DNA from: Parastagonospora avenae f. sp. tritici 18332-5
Lineage: Eukaryota; Ascomycota; Dothideomycetes; Pleosporales; Phaeosphaeriaceae
DNA length: 64,000 bases
Reading direction: 5' to 3'
NCBI GenBank assembly: GCA_022559985.1
Contig: JAFJTR010000010.1
Span: forward strand, 372,001 to 436,000
The translations under genes and the position numbers were made by a program. The notes below the pieces were generated by a model. The model was not told the DNA's origin, made no database searches, and saw only the letters and a list, made by a program, of their open reading frames with translations. Each line of letters starts with the position of its first letter. The first letter of the stretch is position 1. Shown here in pieces: positions 1 through 12,433 of this stretch.

Positions 1-1292
1 GAGCGATCTTCGATATTCCAAACCAGGCGTGATCGTAGTTGATGTTGCCAAAATCTCACTCGACTGCGCCGCGAAGTCGCTTAACCAGCGGGTCAAATGC
101 CTCACGAAGATGCACAATGCGTCGTCCCTCACATGCAAGGCAATATGCTAGCACTCTATCGACGCCCCGTTCCTACGTGACTTATCTGGGTGCATATTAA
201 GGTACCCCAACGTGCGTTCTTTGCCGTCGGTACGCAATCGCTCCCGTCAGCTGCACATCGTTGCAGTGCAAAGTAGTATTATTGCCCAGGGTGAATTGGA
301 CAACAAGGCTTTCCATGGTCTCGGCACCAGTCGTGCACTTACCGATGTCCTCACATCACATATCGCCCGATTCGTGACGTGATGCCCACCTCGTCGTGGT
401 GCCTCCCAATTCCAGCCGCACGCATGTAAGGCCCACTATCACGGCGCTATTGCTTGATCTAGTGCCCGTTTCCTATAACCAAGCGAACACGGTCGCGCTG
501 CTTACTTGATATCGCGGTGGCTGGAAGAGAATAAGACTCGCCCATATCAGTCAGTGGCGGAAATAAACGAAGCCAAACACCCTTTACGTGTTTTTCCGTC
601 AGTTGAGCACACGGCACACGGGCTGCGCGTACGGTAGGCAGTCAGGCTCACTTGATGCTGGGCCTGCCGCCCTAGTGTTAATGCTGTTATGGAATATGAA
701 TTTTCCGTGTCGATGCACAGCGCCTTTGTGATGTGTGCTTCTGCGTATAACGACTGCATAATATTTGCGAACGAAACGTCCATACGCGTTCTGTGCAGCA
801 TCAGGTATGCTTCGGTGGGGTTCGATCCACGAACATGATCGACATGCTGTACAACTAATTCGGAGGCTAGAAAACGATTGTTCGACCGGTAGTTTCCGTA
901 ATATAGCTGCATACGTCGTGCATTATCGAAACTGGGCTTTAGGATTGTGACTAGTTCTACGACTTCGAAGTTAGCGACTAACACAGCATCAGGCTGTACG
1001 CAATGTCGCGAGAGTGGGTGAGCTATTGCACTGCATTCTTGAAACGCAGAATTTCCACAGCATCACTTGTAGCATAACTCTCAATACGGTAATACATTAG
1101 AATCGTAGTGAGCGTACTAGTGGGTATCAAGATATTGGCCGTGTGACACAACTCTGGAAACACCTTAGAAAGAAGTAAGGAAAAACAATTCCTTAGCCAA
1201 GGAAACACCCAAAAATAATGTACTCGAGAACTAAACAATCTATGTCGAAGCAAAACAGAAGATCCCTAGTGCCTTGGGCTGCGGTACTCGTA
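1..1292. other. Intergenic, no gene recognised
   Basis: No open frame here has recognisable domain content. The longest (547-984, minus) lacks family resemblance and exon structure. I see no RNA gene or ordered repeat. Confidence 0.5.
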
Positions 1293-3501
1293 TCAAGATC
1301 TCTTTGGCGCGTCGTCGCTCTTAGCCCAGCTCTCTAGTTCTTCTGGTGTGGGCTGCGACACCACCGTATTATCGCTTGCCACGGTCGAATCACTAAGACC
1401 TCTTGTGTGAGAGGGACGGCGCTCGGCAGAACGGTCTGCAACGCCGCCAGTTTCATCGAGCCGCGTATTTTCTACTGGGCTGACGACCATTTCGGCTCTT
1501 GGGGGCAGGTCACTGTCTCCGGTATGTTCCACGAATCTGCTCGAGTGTTTCCGCTGGACTTTCCCTGAGTCCTTTTCTTTCCCAGCAAGCACTTCGTCAA
1601 TGTTGGTGGATAGGGAGTTATCACTCGGGCCTCGACTGTGCTTGGGGCGGCTTGTTGCAACCATACTTTCATCTCCGGCCAGTTCTGCGACTGGTATAAC
1701 GGGCGTCCCGGAGATAGAGGAGTCGCGTGTTGCACCGCGTCTCCGAGGTTTGGGACCAGTAGTGAAGTAATCCGGCTCGCCCGTACCATCTAGTGGTGGA
1801 CTGTAAAGCTCTGCGGGAGGACTGTCTGGAGACAGCTCGGGTATCGACTTGTGATCGCCATCGTAATAACCAGCAACCTTAGATTGTAGCGGGCTCTGCG
1901 CCTCAGAGCCTTTGAGTTCTGACACACGACGGTACTTGATTTCGCCGCCAGCGCCGATCGTGTCGATGCCGGTAGGCTTCCCTTCCTGATCGTTGATAGC
2001 AACCTTTGCGTTGCGACGTTTTCTGAAGTAGAGGAATGCAGCACCTCCCAGAATGAGAAAGGCAGCGACGATGCCAATGACGATACCAGCTATGGCCCCT
2101 GCCGCAAGTCCATCACTCCCAGAACCTTGCGCTTGTGCGGGTGGGACGTAACCCGTTTTGTAGATCGTGGTAATGGTTTCGCGAGGCATAGGATCCGAGA
2201 AGAAAGCTGGCGCTATGGTGAAGTTGGCGCGTTCGTAATCGACAATAATGTATGCTTCCTGTAGGAAAGTCCGACCAAGAATGTAATTTCCATTACCGGA
2301 CTTTCTGATTGGGAAGTAATTGGTCGTATTCGTGTAATTTGACGTGCTAGGTTCAAGGTAAAATGCGATATACGGCAAGACGATCGTGGTAGATGGGCCA
2401 CTATCTCCAGGCTGAGAACCAAGCTTGAACGAGACAGTGGCGTTCTGCTGGGTATTGTAGTCGTGTGAATTACTGTCGATAGTGTACAGCCCAGTCGTGT
2501 TATCGAACTTGAGTTTGAACATCTCCACGAACTTGTCGCATATATCGTCCGGAAGCACCAAGTATGGCAGAGTAGAGTCGATTACCGCAGAGAATCCTTT
2601 TGTTGTAGTCGGAGTGATTGAGGTCGAGCCTGGCTCTATATCTTGATCGGGTGTGTAAAGTATGGAGTTGACTCCAACGATTAAGATGTTGTTCTGCTGG
2701 CCAGGCATCGAAATCGACAGAGCCGGTCCTGGACCTGTCACCAAGCGCGACTTGTCATAACCACCGAATACCATGTTTCCAGTCACTCCTTTACCGCCAT
2801 TACGGTAAGATGCTCCAGCAGTGAATCCATATGATGAACTCGGAATTGTGCCATTCCTGCCGGCCAGACCGTTGAAGAACGATGGCTTGGTAGCACCTTG
2901 GGCACTGACGGTGCCAGCGGATAACCCGAGGGAACCGAGAAAGAACTCTGTGAAATAGTAACTGGCCACATATTGATCTGGGACAGTCATGCTTTGCTTC
3001 GATGCTGCTCCAAGTCCGATGTTGGTGGTACCCCAAATTCCATCTAAACTGCCGTTACCTCTGGGAGGAAGCAGACTTCGCGACCACCAGTATGATTCCG
3101 CAAAAGGAAGAGCATAGAGTCCTGCTGGGCTGTAAAACGAAGACGGGGCCGTATCGAGGCCATGCGAGCCAACGTCCATTATCCCACGACTTTCCGCGCA
3201 TTCGTCAGTCGAACACCAATGGGTTACGGCTGGAACCACAGTCATGAGAGAAGACGTGGATATGAGGACCCTGAAGTTCTGGCCCTTGCCTTGTCCATCT
3301 CCTGCGACGTTGATGATGAAGGTAGACCACTTGCCGTCATCTCCATCGAATTTGCCACTAGGGTTTAGGACTATGGGCTTCGGTGGCAGTTGTATAGTCT
3401 CCGCATCAGCTCTCGTATACAGAGTCATTCTTGCGTCAGATGCACGATCTGGTTGCGTCCAGGATTGAATGCGCAACAGGAACCAGCACCTTTGGCGGAG
3501 C
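1293..3501 (-). CDS. Membrane-anchored aspartic-protease-like protein (A1 fold, first catalytic motif lost); 5' exon unresolved
   Basis: The frame reads as a pepsin-fold ectodomain, then Ala/Gly-rich linker, one transmembrane helix (codons at about 2037-2105, Gly/Ile/Ala/Leu-rich, stopped by FRKRRN) and a long Ser/Pro-rich cytoplasmic tail. Where pepsins have the first DTG, this protein has VLISTSS, so the first catalytic Asp is Ser. The second site keeps Asp (AVIDSTLPY) but lacks TG. It is therefore probably an inactive pseudo-protease, perhaps a surface receptor or wall sensor; many fungi carry similar STSS-type 'acid protease' proteins. Many N-x-S/T sites fit secretion. No in-frame ATG with a signal peptide lies in this exon. 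A 41-bp intron ending at 3502 (GTGAGA...TTTTCAG) joins it in phase to an upstream Leu/Phe-rich stretch that resembles a signal sequence, but that stretch also lacks a clear ATG, so the true start is unknown. Confidence 0.75.
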
Positions 3502-5609
3502 CTGAAAAGGTTGATACTCTTGTCGAAGTATTTGAATCTCACGGCAGGCAGCTCCAGGAGAGGTGATAGTTGAGTGGGCGTTTTCGCCGAAAGCCCGGTG
3601 GAGACGTAGATTTAGCAGTTTGGAAGAAGAACCAGGACAGCAATAGGAATAAGCCAGGGAGTCTTTCAGTCGCTCAGCAGGCACTGACAACAAATAGAAC
3701 TGCCTGGATTGATGTACGCCACAGCCTCAAGGACAAGAAGCGCAAGCTGTGAAAATGCCGTCACAGAGCCGCGATCGCGAAGGGTCAAGCGCGTGAGCCC
3801 TCGTTCGGGAGAGCACACTACGCTACACTACACCACCCATGTTCAACACCGAGAGCGGATAAAGAAAAGATACAACAGGCGTACAAGATGGCCTGAGCTC
3901 CACTGCTTTGTCGATGACAGTCCGTGCCGCAAGCGGGGTATCGGTCTGGCAAAGGACACCCCGGGCTGCGCACCCCATGCGGAAATCATAGTAGGCCAAT
4001 GGACAGTGTTTGACCGGTGAAGGGCTGCAGTCTTGTTCGCAGTCAATCCATTCCTCATTGGAGGACTTGCGCCTCCGAGAAATGTCAGAACATCGTATGT
4101 GGTGTCTGGATGCGAGCCGCCCGCTTGTTGAGCGATGGGCTGCAGGAAGGTTGCAGCATGTCGCAGTGGCTAAGGAAGGGGACCGAGTGATTCACCGCCG
4201 TGCCCGCGGATGGCTCTCGGGCCTTACTGAATTTGGTGCAGGGCCTCAGTATGATCTTCCTCAGCCAGAGTCGATAAGTGAGGTGTTGTGGTGTCGTTGT
4301 TCTTCCCCGGCAAACCTGGCCCCGTGCCACTATCCTGATTATGTCATGGCGTAAGAGGCTCCCACAGCCTTTGTAGTTCGTGATTCGAAATGCTTCGACG
4401 TGGCAAGGGACGAAGGGCATGGGAGTGTGAGATGGTTTGGGTGTGCAAGGGGGTGCCCCACTTGCGCACGGATCCACAGTAAGCTCGTTCTCACGTGGGC
4501 TACTCTAGATTACACTGGAGCTGCGCGCTTCTACACACCATCGTGCTTTGTGCGACCACACCTATTTACGGACGCTTTCGTGGATGGCGATCGCGTCTGG
4601 ACTACGATGACCCGATCATGATAGCTGGTTTCTTGGAATGCTCCCACATACTGTGCCCATGGCTTTCGAACCGCATCGTCGCCGTGTCGTTTTGGCCCCC
4701 AATATCTATGAGTGCTTGTTGCGAGACCCGTAGGGACGCCTGGAACTTACGTTATCAGCACAAGCTGCAGCCACTTTGCCCATGTGTAGCATGTGTACTA
4801 GCCATATGCGGCTTTCAAGTTGTCCATGTCAGCAGTCGCCATGGATGGGCTTCATGAACGGTGCCTAGACCTATATGCTGGGATAGTGACAGGGTGTTAC
4901 GCCTGCCGACCGTGCCTGCCTAGAGGAGCCGGATGCTACGCCGTATCTCGCACATGTCCCGGGCAGATCAAGGTCTCTCCACGCTTCTCGCGCCACCCGA
5001 GCCCAGTCGTCGTAATTCGCGTTCACAACATCTTTCTGCCGGCCATGCCTCTGGCGTCCAATACAGTCTAGGAACGTCACGCTATCTTGCGTAGCCGCTG
5101 CGACCATGACGGAACAGCGAGCAAACAGAGAGGCCAAGTCGCCTGGTGTAAATTCCACCCTGGCCATCATGTTTACCGTCCTTGGTAAACAGGATCGACG
5201 GAAAAGCTTGGATCGAGCCCAGCCACGCCAGCTCAATACATGCTGCCGTCATCTGTGAGTCGCTCTCTGGCATAGTCGCTACTTTATATCCGCAAGGCAC
5301 TCCTCTGAATTTCCTTCAAGCAAGCGTCAGCCTTCAGCCCGTCGTTCCTCCAAAGGTATGTAGCAGTCCAACGAGATTCCCCCGTGATGTTCTGGTTTGC
5401 TGCGCATCCAATTGCCCTTGGTTCTTTCGTTGTGCAACACTGCGCCTGGATATCTTTACCCTTGCCGAACCTCAGCAGAGGCCCAGGTACCTGCATATGG
5501 AAGGCAATGGAGATCAACAGCTTTAAATCACGTGTAGTGCTGACTTGATCTACACAGCTTCCCGCCTTGTGCTACTCATTAGGCCGGCAAGCAGTCACTC
5601 GCTCCCATC
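3502..5609. other. Intergenic, no gene recognised
   Basis: It should contain the 5' exon(s) of the minus-strand protease-like gene (around 3540-3700) and the promoter of the GPI protein at its right end. Open frames of 100-130 codons on both strands (for example 4085-4477 minus, 4871-5236 minus) overlap one another and show no recognisable domain. Confidence 0.4.
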
Positions 5610-8600
5610 ATGCGTAGCTTCTGGTCTTTACTAGCTATTGCGACGTTCGCAAGTGCTCAAGGGAATGACACTGTACTCGTACAGGACATCGATGCGAGAT
5701 TGAGAGGAAAGACGACGCCACAAACATCGACTTGGGTAAGTTGATGTGTTGCGATTCGTGTAAATGAGACGTTACTGACTTCTACCTTCGGGTCTGTAGG
5801 GAAAGTCTGCTGACGATACTTATGATACCACATCCTCTGCTGACGGTGGTTATGCTACCCCATCATCTGCTGGCTACGGTTATGGTACCACGCCATCTGT
5901 CAGCTATGGCTATGGAACCACATCATCCAGCAGCTACGATTATGGTTCCTCATCATGCACGAAAGAAGTGATCAGCTTCACCACGACATGCACCGTCACG
6001 TCCAGTTTCACGACAACCTGTACTGTGACTAGCGTATCGACTTCAACTTCGATTTCGACCTGCACAGAATACATCACGATCACTCAGGTACGTCCTTCCA
6101 AAGTCCGAGGTCTTCACGCAGATCTATTGCAGGAACATACGCCTAACAGTGAGCAGTCCGATGTTGTAACCATTACCGAACCAGGGAAGAACGTGACTGT
6201 GCCTGGACCAACAACGACGACGACTGTAGAAACTACAATTTCTTCGCCACCTCAGACACTGACTGTAAACAACACGATCACGGAGCGAACAACTTCTACT
6301 TCTACAGTCACCGTAATATCTCTCGTTCCTACCACTGCCATAAGTTTTGTTCCGACGACCGCGATCAGCCTGGTACCAACCACAAAGATCGAAACCAGTC
6401 TGGTGCCGACCACCGAAATTATCACCAGCGTCTCTACTTCGACAATAACAAGCGTGATTACCTCGACCACAACCTGTACGGAATATATTACGATTTCGCG
6501 TGAGTAGTATGTGCTCGGTGTCTCTGTAGCAAAACTGACGCTCCGAAGTTCCCGGCACGACCAGCATCTCCACCACGACATTCATCTCAACTGCTTTAGA
6601 GACAACGACTTACACGACACTCGTACCTGTGACTCAGACTGTGATAGGTCCTACTCAGACAATTGAGAAAACGTTGCCTGGACCAACAGTCACCTTTGAG
6701 CGAACAGCGACAGCGACGCTGGAACGTACCTCGGTTGAGACCCTAGAATTAACAGTCCCAGGCCCTACATTGGAGCGAACTACTACGTTGGAGAAGACCG
6801 CTACTTTGGATCGAACTTTAACACGTGACATTACGGAGACCTTGGAAAGAACGCGTACAATCGCCACTACTGAAGTCTTGACCTACAACCAGACAATCAC
6901 AGAGATATCGTTATCTATCAGCACGCAATTATCGACTATTATCCTTCCAGTAAGTATTCTTCGCGTTCGCAGATTTTAGATGTGGCGGTTTCAAGGACGT
7001 TCTTTTGTTGCTCTCCGGAAATGCGCGCAAATCGAGGGTTCGCCTTTGACGCTTTCCGAAAGCATGCCAAATCTCCCCCACGACCTGATGTGGTTTCTTT
7101 GTGCACTAATGACGAGTACTCGCTAACACCTATTAGGCCTCGACGGTTGTCACTACAACTACTGCGCCAGGACCCACGCAAGTCGTCACCACACAGCTCC
7201 CACCTCAGACTGTGGTGCAGACTATTACGTCCACATCAACGCTCCCTGCTGTGACTGTCACGACTGTTAGCACACAGCCAGCAAGCACTATTATTAATAC
7301 GGTAACCCTTCCGCCTGTAACAGTCACCAGCGTGAGCATATCGCCACCAGTCACCAGTGTGATTACTTTGACGGTCGTAAGTCATAACACTCACAATGCG
7401 AGGATAATGCTAACCTTTTCAGACCACGCAGCTACCAGCCAGCACAGTCTTGTCCACCATCACGATCCCGGCCGTAACGCAAACCATCACGTCCCAATTG
7501 CCTGCATCTACAGTGCTCTCGACCATCACTCTTCCCGGCCTCACTTCAACAGTCATAACGCAATTACCCGCAAGTACAGTCACGAGCTTGATACTATCTA
7601 CTGTTACGCTGCCAGGTCAGACTGTGGTCACCACGCTTCCAGGATCGACTGATGTGATCACCTCCCAGCTGCCAGCTTCCACGTTCGTGTCAACTATCTT
7701 GGTCACTCAATCACTGACCTTTACTCAAATTGTCCCAATAATAACTACTGTATATGAGACAGATTACTACCCGGCGCCAAGTTCGATTGAGCCATTCTAT
7801 CCGCCGCCAAGCTCATCTGCTGTTCCGTCCGTCTCATGCAGTAGCGGATGCCAGATTGATGTGACAGCGACAAGACTGGCATACCCTGGTACTATCGTCG
7901 TTTCGACTGTAACCGTCCCGACCGTAACACTCGAAATCTCCACTGATGACTCCGGGATCGTCCGCAGCACCGGGCTTTACACTCGGCCGTTGCCAGTGAC
8001 TACAAGCTCTGCCATTACTTGGGAATTTTCGGGAGTGCCGCTAACGTATCCTACCGTCTATGCAGCCTATGCTACATTCAACCGTGTATCCGTGTCTCCT
8101 GTCGACAATGTATGCCAAACCTCGGTATTATCACTGGCGCTGCCAACTCCAACGGACTGGCCGCCTTTGATCATCGTGGAGTCTCTTATACCGACGCCTA
8201 CTCTAGTGGCTCCAAGGGTAGTCAGCTACTTGAACACTCTTCCTACCGTCATCGCTCAACTTGGTGGACCAATTGGCGCTAACGCTTGCGATCCTATCGC
8301 AGGACCGCTTGTAACATCTGCGACAAATACACTGGGTAGCATTGTCTCTGTCACGAGCGTGCCTGCAGTTAGTGAGACCGCGACAATCACTGTAAAGGCA
8401 CAACTCGACACCCTGCCGTCCGAATCCGCTGCGCCATTGCCGCCATCGGCAACGCCACTACCACCTGCATCGAGCGCTGCTCCGCCACCACCCAGTGAGA
8501 CCCCCCTCCCTCCACCCTCCAGTGCAACTCCGCAGCCCAGCAGTGAAGTTTCGCTACAATCCAGTGCCATTGTTCCCTCATCAGTGCCGTCACCTCCTCC

Positions 8601-8943
8601 GCCATCCCCCAGCAGTGCGTCCCCAGAAAGCAGCCGTGCTGACTCCGCTTCTCAAGTTCCATCAGCTCCTGCTTCCTCTGTGGCCCCTCCAGAGTCTTCT
8701 GTAGCTCCGGTGCCCCCGCCGTCTGAAGTGCCGTCGTCTGGCGTGCCATCTTCCGTCGCGCCTCCTCCTCCAGTTACTCCTAGCCGCTCTACCACTTCCT
8801 CCAGGACAACATTGGATGGAACCGCGTCTGGACCAGCAGCAAGCTCAAGCTTCTCGTACTTTACTGGTGCCGCTGCACTGCCTACTGGCAATGTTGTTGG
8901 CTGGCTAGTCGGAGCTGCTGGTGTTGGTCTAGGCCTTATCTAG
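5610..8943 (+). CDS. Ser/Thr-rich GPI-anchored cell-wall (adhesin-like) protein
   Basis: Six exons join in frame: 5610-5735, 5800-6087, 6157-6499, 6549-6949, 7137-7376 and 7423-8943, giving 972 residues. The ATG at 5610 opens a signal peptide (MRSFWSLLAIATFASAQG). The mature protein starts with Tyr/Gly/Ser imperfect repeats (GYGTTPSVSYGYGTTSS style), then hundreds of residues of Thr/Val/Ser-rich degenerate repeats (variants of TITLPG, QLPASTV, TVTLPPVTVTS). A non-repetitive domain with six or so Cys (about 7,800-8,320) follows, then a Pro/Ser stalk and a short hydrophobic C-terminus ending GWLVGAAGVGLGLI, typical of a GPI-attachment signal. The role inferred is an O-mannosylated wall or surface protein. 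All five introns have GT...AG ends; those of 69 and 49-187 bp keep or shift frame exactly as the exons require. Confidence 0.88.
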
Positions 8944-10400
8944 TCCATCTGCGTTTCTTTTATTATTGAAAGCTTAATGCAATAATGTATGTTAGTGACC
9001 TACGGTCTTGGCGCATTGCGCGGGATGTAATGGAATGAATAGGACTAAACATTTGCCTGACAAAAATGTTGCAGTGATCATTAGACCACAACTTCTCAGC
9101 ATTTTCTCTATGCAACTCGTCGTTTCTCTGCTCGATCAGATATTAACAAGCGCTACCGCCATACTTCTCAGCCTTGTGCAAACACTCAATACCGAGACAA
9201 ATGCATAAACATCAGATGCCCTTGAAAACTCACCGAATCTAGATCAAGCAAGGTTGCCCTGTATCCGCACCCGCGCCTGCCACGTCCAGAAGCGCATGCC
9301 GTCTGTCCCAGCCTACCGTCACCGAGCCCGCTCCGTGCCGCCCCACTTAGCTTCCGCACAACCTACCACGCAACTCTAATCCAAATCAGCTCTTTGCCCC
9401 TCTTTTCCACCTATCTCATGCTCGCTCCATCTTGCCCAAGCCGGCGAATCCTCACGCGTCTCATCGACGTTAAAGCAATCTCTTTTCGCTACCAAGCTGC
9501 AGGGCGCTTTCAGCTGAGATATCGAGCGCCACACGGGCTGCGGATGCGACCGCGGAAATGCTGCGGGCCGTGTTGACTAGGGTGAAAGCGCGATGAGTGG
9601 CGCTGGCTCGAAGTGGTGAGGCGCTTGCATGAGGTGTGCATGGTGAAGGACTAATGCGTTTGTGTGCACACTTTGGGCTTGCATGATATGGCGAAAGAGG
9701 GGTAGAAGACCTTGAAGGAGTGATAGGACCGAAAGGAAGTGATTTGTCGAATCCAAGAGCGGTCGTTTATAGGCCGCATGTGGCGCGGACGGAGAAACTC
9801 TGCTGTTTGAGGGTGTGTCGAGAGGTCGGAATCAGGCAATCCAACCAGGATTAACTCAGCTTTGGGTCTTGCCATGTACGATCCTAGTAATGGCGATCCA
9901 CGATGTCTTTCGCTACACTGATGAACAAGACCGGCGCTACCATGCTCTCTGCGTCTCAACATTCTCTGGAAGTCCTTGGCTCTGAGAGCAGCTGAACGGT
10001 GCGAAAACCGACACGTCTAACCTCTACCGCTCGAAGCGCGGAGACGCTACTAGTTTAATTACTTCCGCTGGGCATGCGCCTATCGCACAGGATGTAAGGC
10101 TGCACGGCATCGATTGACTTCTCTTACCTGACCTTTTCTCATCCATCTCGTAAGTAAGTGTAGCACCAGTGGCTCTCTTAGGCTGAATGTTTTTCATCGG
10201 CGCAGTCCAGCCAGCGTCTTGTAAATTAGCTGAATAGACTGGAAGTTTGTCAGTTCCTCTTGCCAGATGCCCCCATGACGACGGTGTCGGAAGCACTGCG
10301 AGCAGGCAACTAGAATCGCGGAGTACTGGCTGAGATTACCTAACTGCCCCAACCACCAAAAAAGCATAAAAACAAAAACCCTGCAAAAACACAAAAACCC
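8944..10400. other. Intergenic, no gene recognised
   Basis: Open frames are short and overlapping (longest 103 codons, 9651-9962 minus). A C-rich stretch lies at about 9240-9420. I see no RNA gene in this part. Confidence 0.45.
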
Positions 10401-10480
10401 GGGCGCCATGTGATTCGAACATATGATCTTTGACTTACAAGGACCCAATACCGAAGTCCGTCACACCCAGACGAAGCCAG
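10401..10480 (-). tRNA. tRNA-like sequence, probably degenerate
   Basis: On the minus strand a good B-box match (GTTCGAATC, T-loop type) at about 10411-10420 is preceded, at tRNA-like distance, by an A-box-like TGGCTTCGTCTGG (about 10468-10480). A GGAC/GTCC hairpin lies between them where an intron-bearing anticodon arm would be. The acceptor stem (GGCGCCC on the 3' side) finds no convincing 5' partner and the T-stem has a mismatch, so I favour a decayed tRNA or tRNA-derived element over a functional gene. The anticodon cannot be assigned. Confidence 0.22.
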
Positions 10481-10670
10481 ATGCTTTACTATGATTGGAA
10501 TTGAGCGCATTGCAAGTAGTCTGTCCATAGACTGACATAGCACATACTAGCTAAAGCAGCCCCGAGGCAGCTCGCTTAACAAGTCTACTCCAGACAGTAC
10601 TCCAACGCTCGATACCTTGTCAATTAGGCCACGCATCCTGGGATCTAATGGAGGAGTAGCTGACTAGACG

Positions 10671-11723
10671 TTATATGACGTGCTTGAAGAGAGCTTGTGC
10701 GGGTTGCTTTAGGTGAATGGAGTAGCGGGGAACAGGTGAGAGCGTAAGGGAGCGTAAACCACAATGAGACTCGATACCCACGGCCACAATAGCAAGGCTA
10801 ACGAACAGCTTGCTCATCAACCGTAGAAGCAGCCGCACACTTGCGTCGTTCTCTATTTCCTCGATAAAACATGTCAGAAGCGTCGCTGGTGGTGAGCTCG
10901 TCAATCGTGGGAAAGAAGTGGACATCGCGAGATTTTCATACCCACGGCAGCGATAGCGAAGTTGCGGTGTAGCATTCTCAGACATCGCGGCATGACGCAA
11001 TGAAGGTATCTGGAGCACTTGACCGTCGCTCGGCATTTTATGTGAAGAAAACGTGGCGTGTGGATGATGTGCGCTCGTCAACTGCGGCAAGAAGTCTGCC
11101 TTACCTCCGCGCCTTCCTCTAGCCCCGACGATGAGATGCCGCCCCTGTTCTCTTACCTCTACGGTTGCCGTGTAACTCACCTTGCTGGCCCTATTCGACC
11201 CTCCGCTCACACTGTTAATCGGTGTAGGCGTAGATACCCCAGACATTATATAGTTCAACACTGCATTCCAGATCATGCTTAGGTAGCGCGTGATTCCTGG
11301 AAGCCCTGGGCTTAGCCGTCCACATATCGCCTTGGAGGGTTTCACTCGGACTTTGAACTCATTGATCAGCAGACCTTTCTTCAGAGAAAACCACATGCAT
11401 CTTAGTGGTACAAACAGATGGCGTGTGGCATGACAATCTGGCACTAACAGCAGTACTGTTGCATAAGTATCTCCTCGTTTCAGCGATCGAGTTTCGACCC
11501 GCAGCCAGCTGGTGAGGGAGAAGAATAGCGATAAGTGATCTTCATCGGGTGGGATCGGAGACCGGGTGTAAGTGGCTATCTCACCGAAACTCGAAGACTC
11601 AAAGCTTATGTCTTCAATCTGCTTTCTAAAACCGAGGTTACGGGAACGCATGACCTGGGTCATCTGTTCTTCTTCAAAGCTTTCTATTTCTCCTCTCCTT
11701 CCATCTCCACCGCTTCCCATCAT
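10671..11723 (-). CDS. Doubtful 350-codon open frame, hypothetical
   Basis: An uninterrupted ATG-to-stop frame of 350 codons is longer than expected by chance, yet the translation shows no domain, signal peptide or membrane helix I recognise and the composition is unremarkable. Its C-terminal half covers a degenerate direct repeat, so the frame may be a by-product of duplicated non-coding DNA. There is no obvious intron structure. It could be a lineage-specific gene, a decayed gene, or chance. Confidence 0.25.
   Translation of the reverse strand: MMGSGGDGRRGEIESFEEEQMTQVMRSRNLGFRKQIEDISFESSSFGEIATYTRSPIPPDEDHLSLFFSLTSWLRVETRSLKRGDTYATVLLLVPDCHATRHLFVPLRCMWFSLKKGLLINEFKVRVKPSKAICGRLSPGLPGITRYLSMIWNAVLNYIMSGVSTPTPINSVSGGSNRASKVSYTATVEVREQGRHLIVGARGRRGGKADFLPQLTSAHHPHATFSSHKMPSDGQVLQIPSLRHAAMSENATPQLRYRCRGYENLAMSTSFPRLTSSPPATLLTCFIEEIENDASVRLLLRLMSKLFVSLAIVAVGIESHCGLRSLTLSPVPRYSIHLKQPAQALFKHVI
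10770..11105. repeat. Two-copy degenerate direct repeat, about 165-177 bp offset
   Basis: The block around 10777-10920 (CCCACGGCCACAATAGCAAG ... CTCGTCAATCGTGGGAAAGAAGT) recurs at about 10941-11098 (CCCACGGCAGCGATAGCGAAG ... CTCGTCAACTGCGGCAAGAAGT). Landmarks are offset by 164 bp at one end and 177 bp at the other, so the copies have diverged by indels as well as substitutions. Confidence 0.55.
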
Positions 11724-12433
11724 CCGCCAAAAGAAGCTTCGAGGGAAAATATGAGACTTCTAAGAGCAAAAACGAAAAAAAGACATATCATACTCGAATG
11801 TATCAAGACCCCGTCTTCTGGTCTGATATTTTTGTGCCGTTTTGCTTCACATCCTGTCACCAAAAGTCACACCACTTCCATTGCATGCCTTGTCCCAGGA
11901 CCACTCAAACATTAGAACAACGACGACTGTCTCGAGCTTCGGCGCTTCGTCTGGACTCTTCCCGCCCCCAAAAATGTCTTCCCAAAATATACCACGAGTT
12001 CGTCCCATGTGGTCTGCTGGACCATTCGTCGAATGGGACTACACGAGTATAATTCTTCATAAAACGCTCTTTCCGCGCACACTTCTCAACCGCTTCTCAG
12101 GTCATAGGACTTGTTTCTACCGAAAAGAAAGACTCCGCAATCATTTATCTCTTTCGCCAGTTCCTTCAGAAAAAAAACGCCACTTTCCCAGGCCCAGTCG
12201 ATCCATCCTTTATCCTTTCCTGACTCCGGCACCAAAAACGACAAGCCAACAAATCATGCTGTTGTCCTCACCACGAGAACTAGTCCACTTCTTTAACATG
12301 ATTCTCGCTCCTCGTACCTTGGAAAAAGCACAACTGAGTCGGATGCCAGGGACGTTGCGCCTTTTCTCCAAAAGATACGAAGGGTGGTTCCGATGTTTCG
12401 TCTCGGATACGCCCCAAAGCTCACGATGCAGTG

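Noticed and set aside
820..850. GGGGTTCGATCCAC hairpin considered as a tRNA T-arm
   Set aside because: Loop and stem register do not fit a T-arm and no anticodon or acceptor arms are present.
8256..8891. Gly/Val-rich minus-strand frames
   Set aside because: Complement of the Pro/Ser stalk of the GPI protein.
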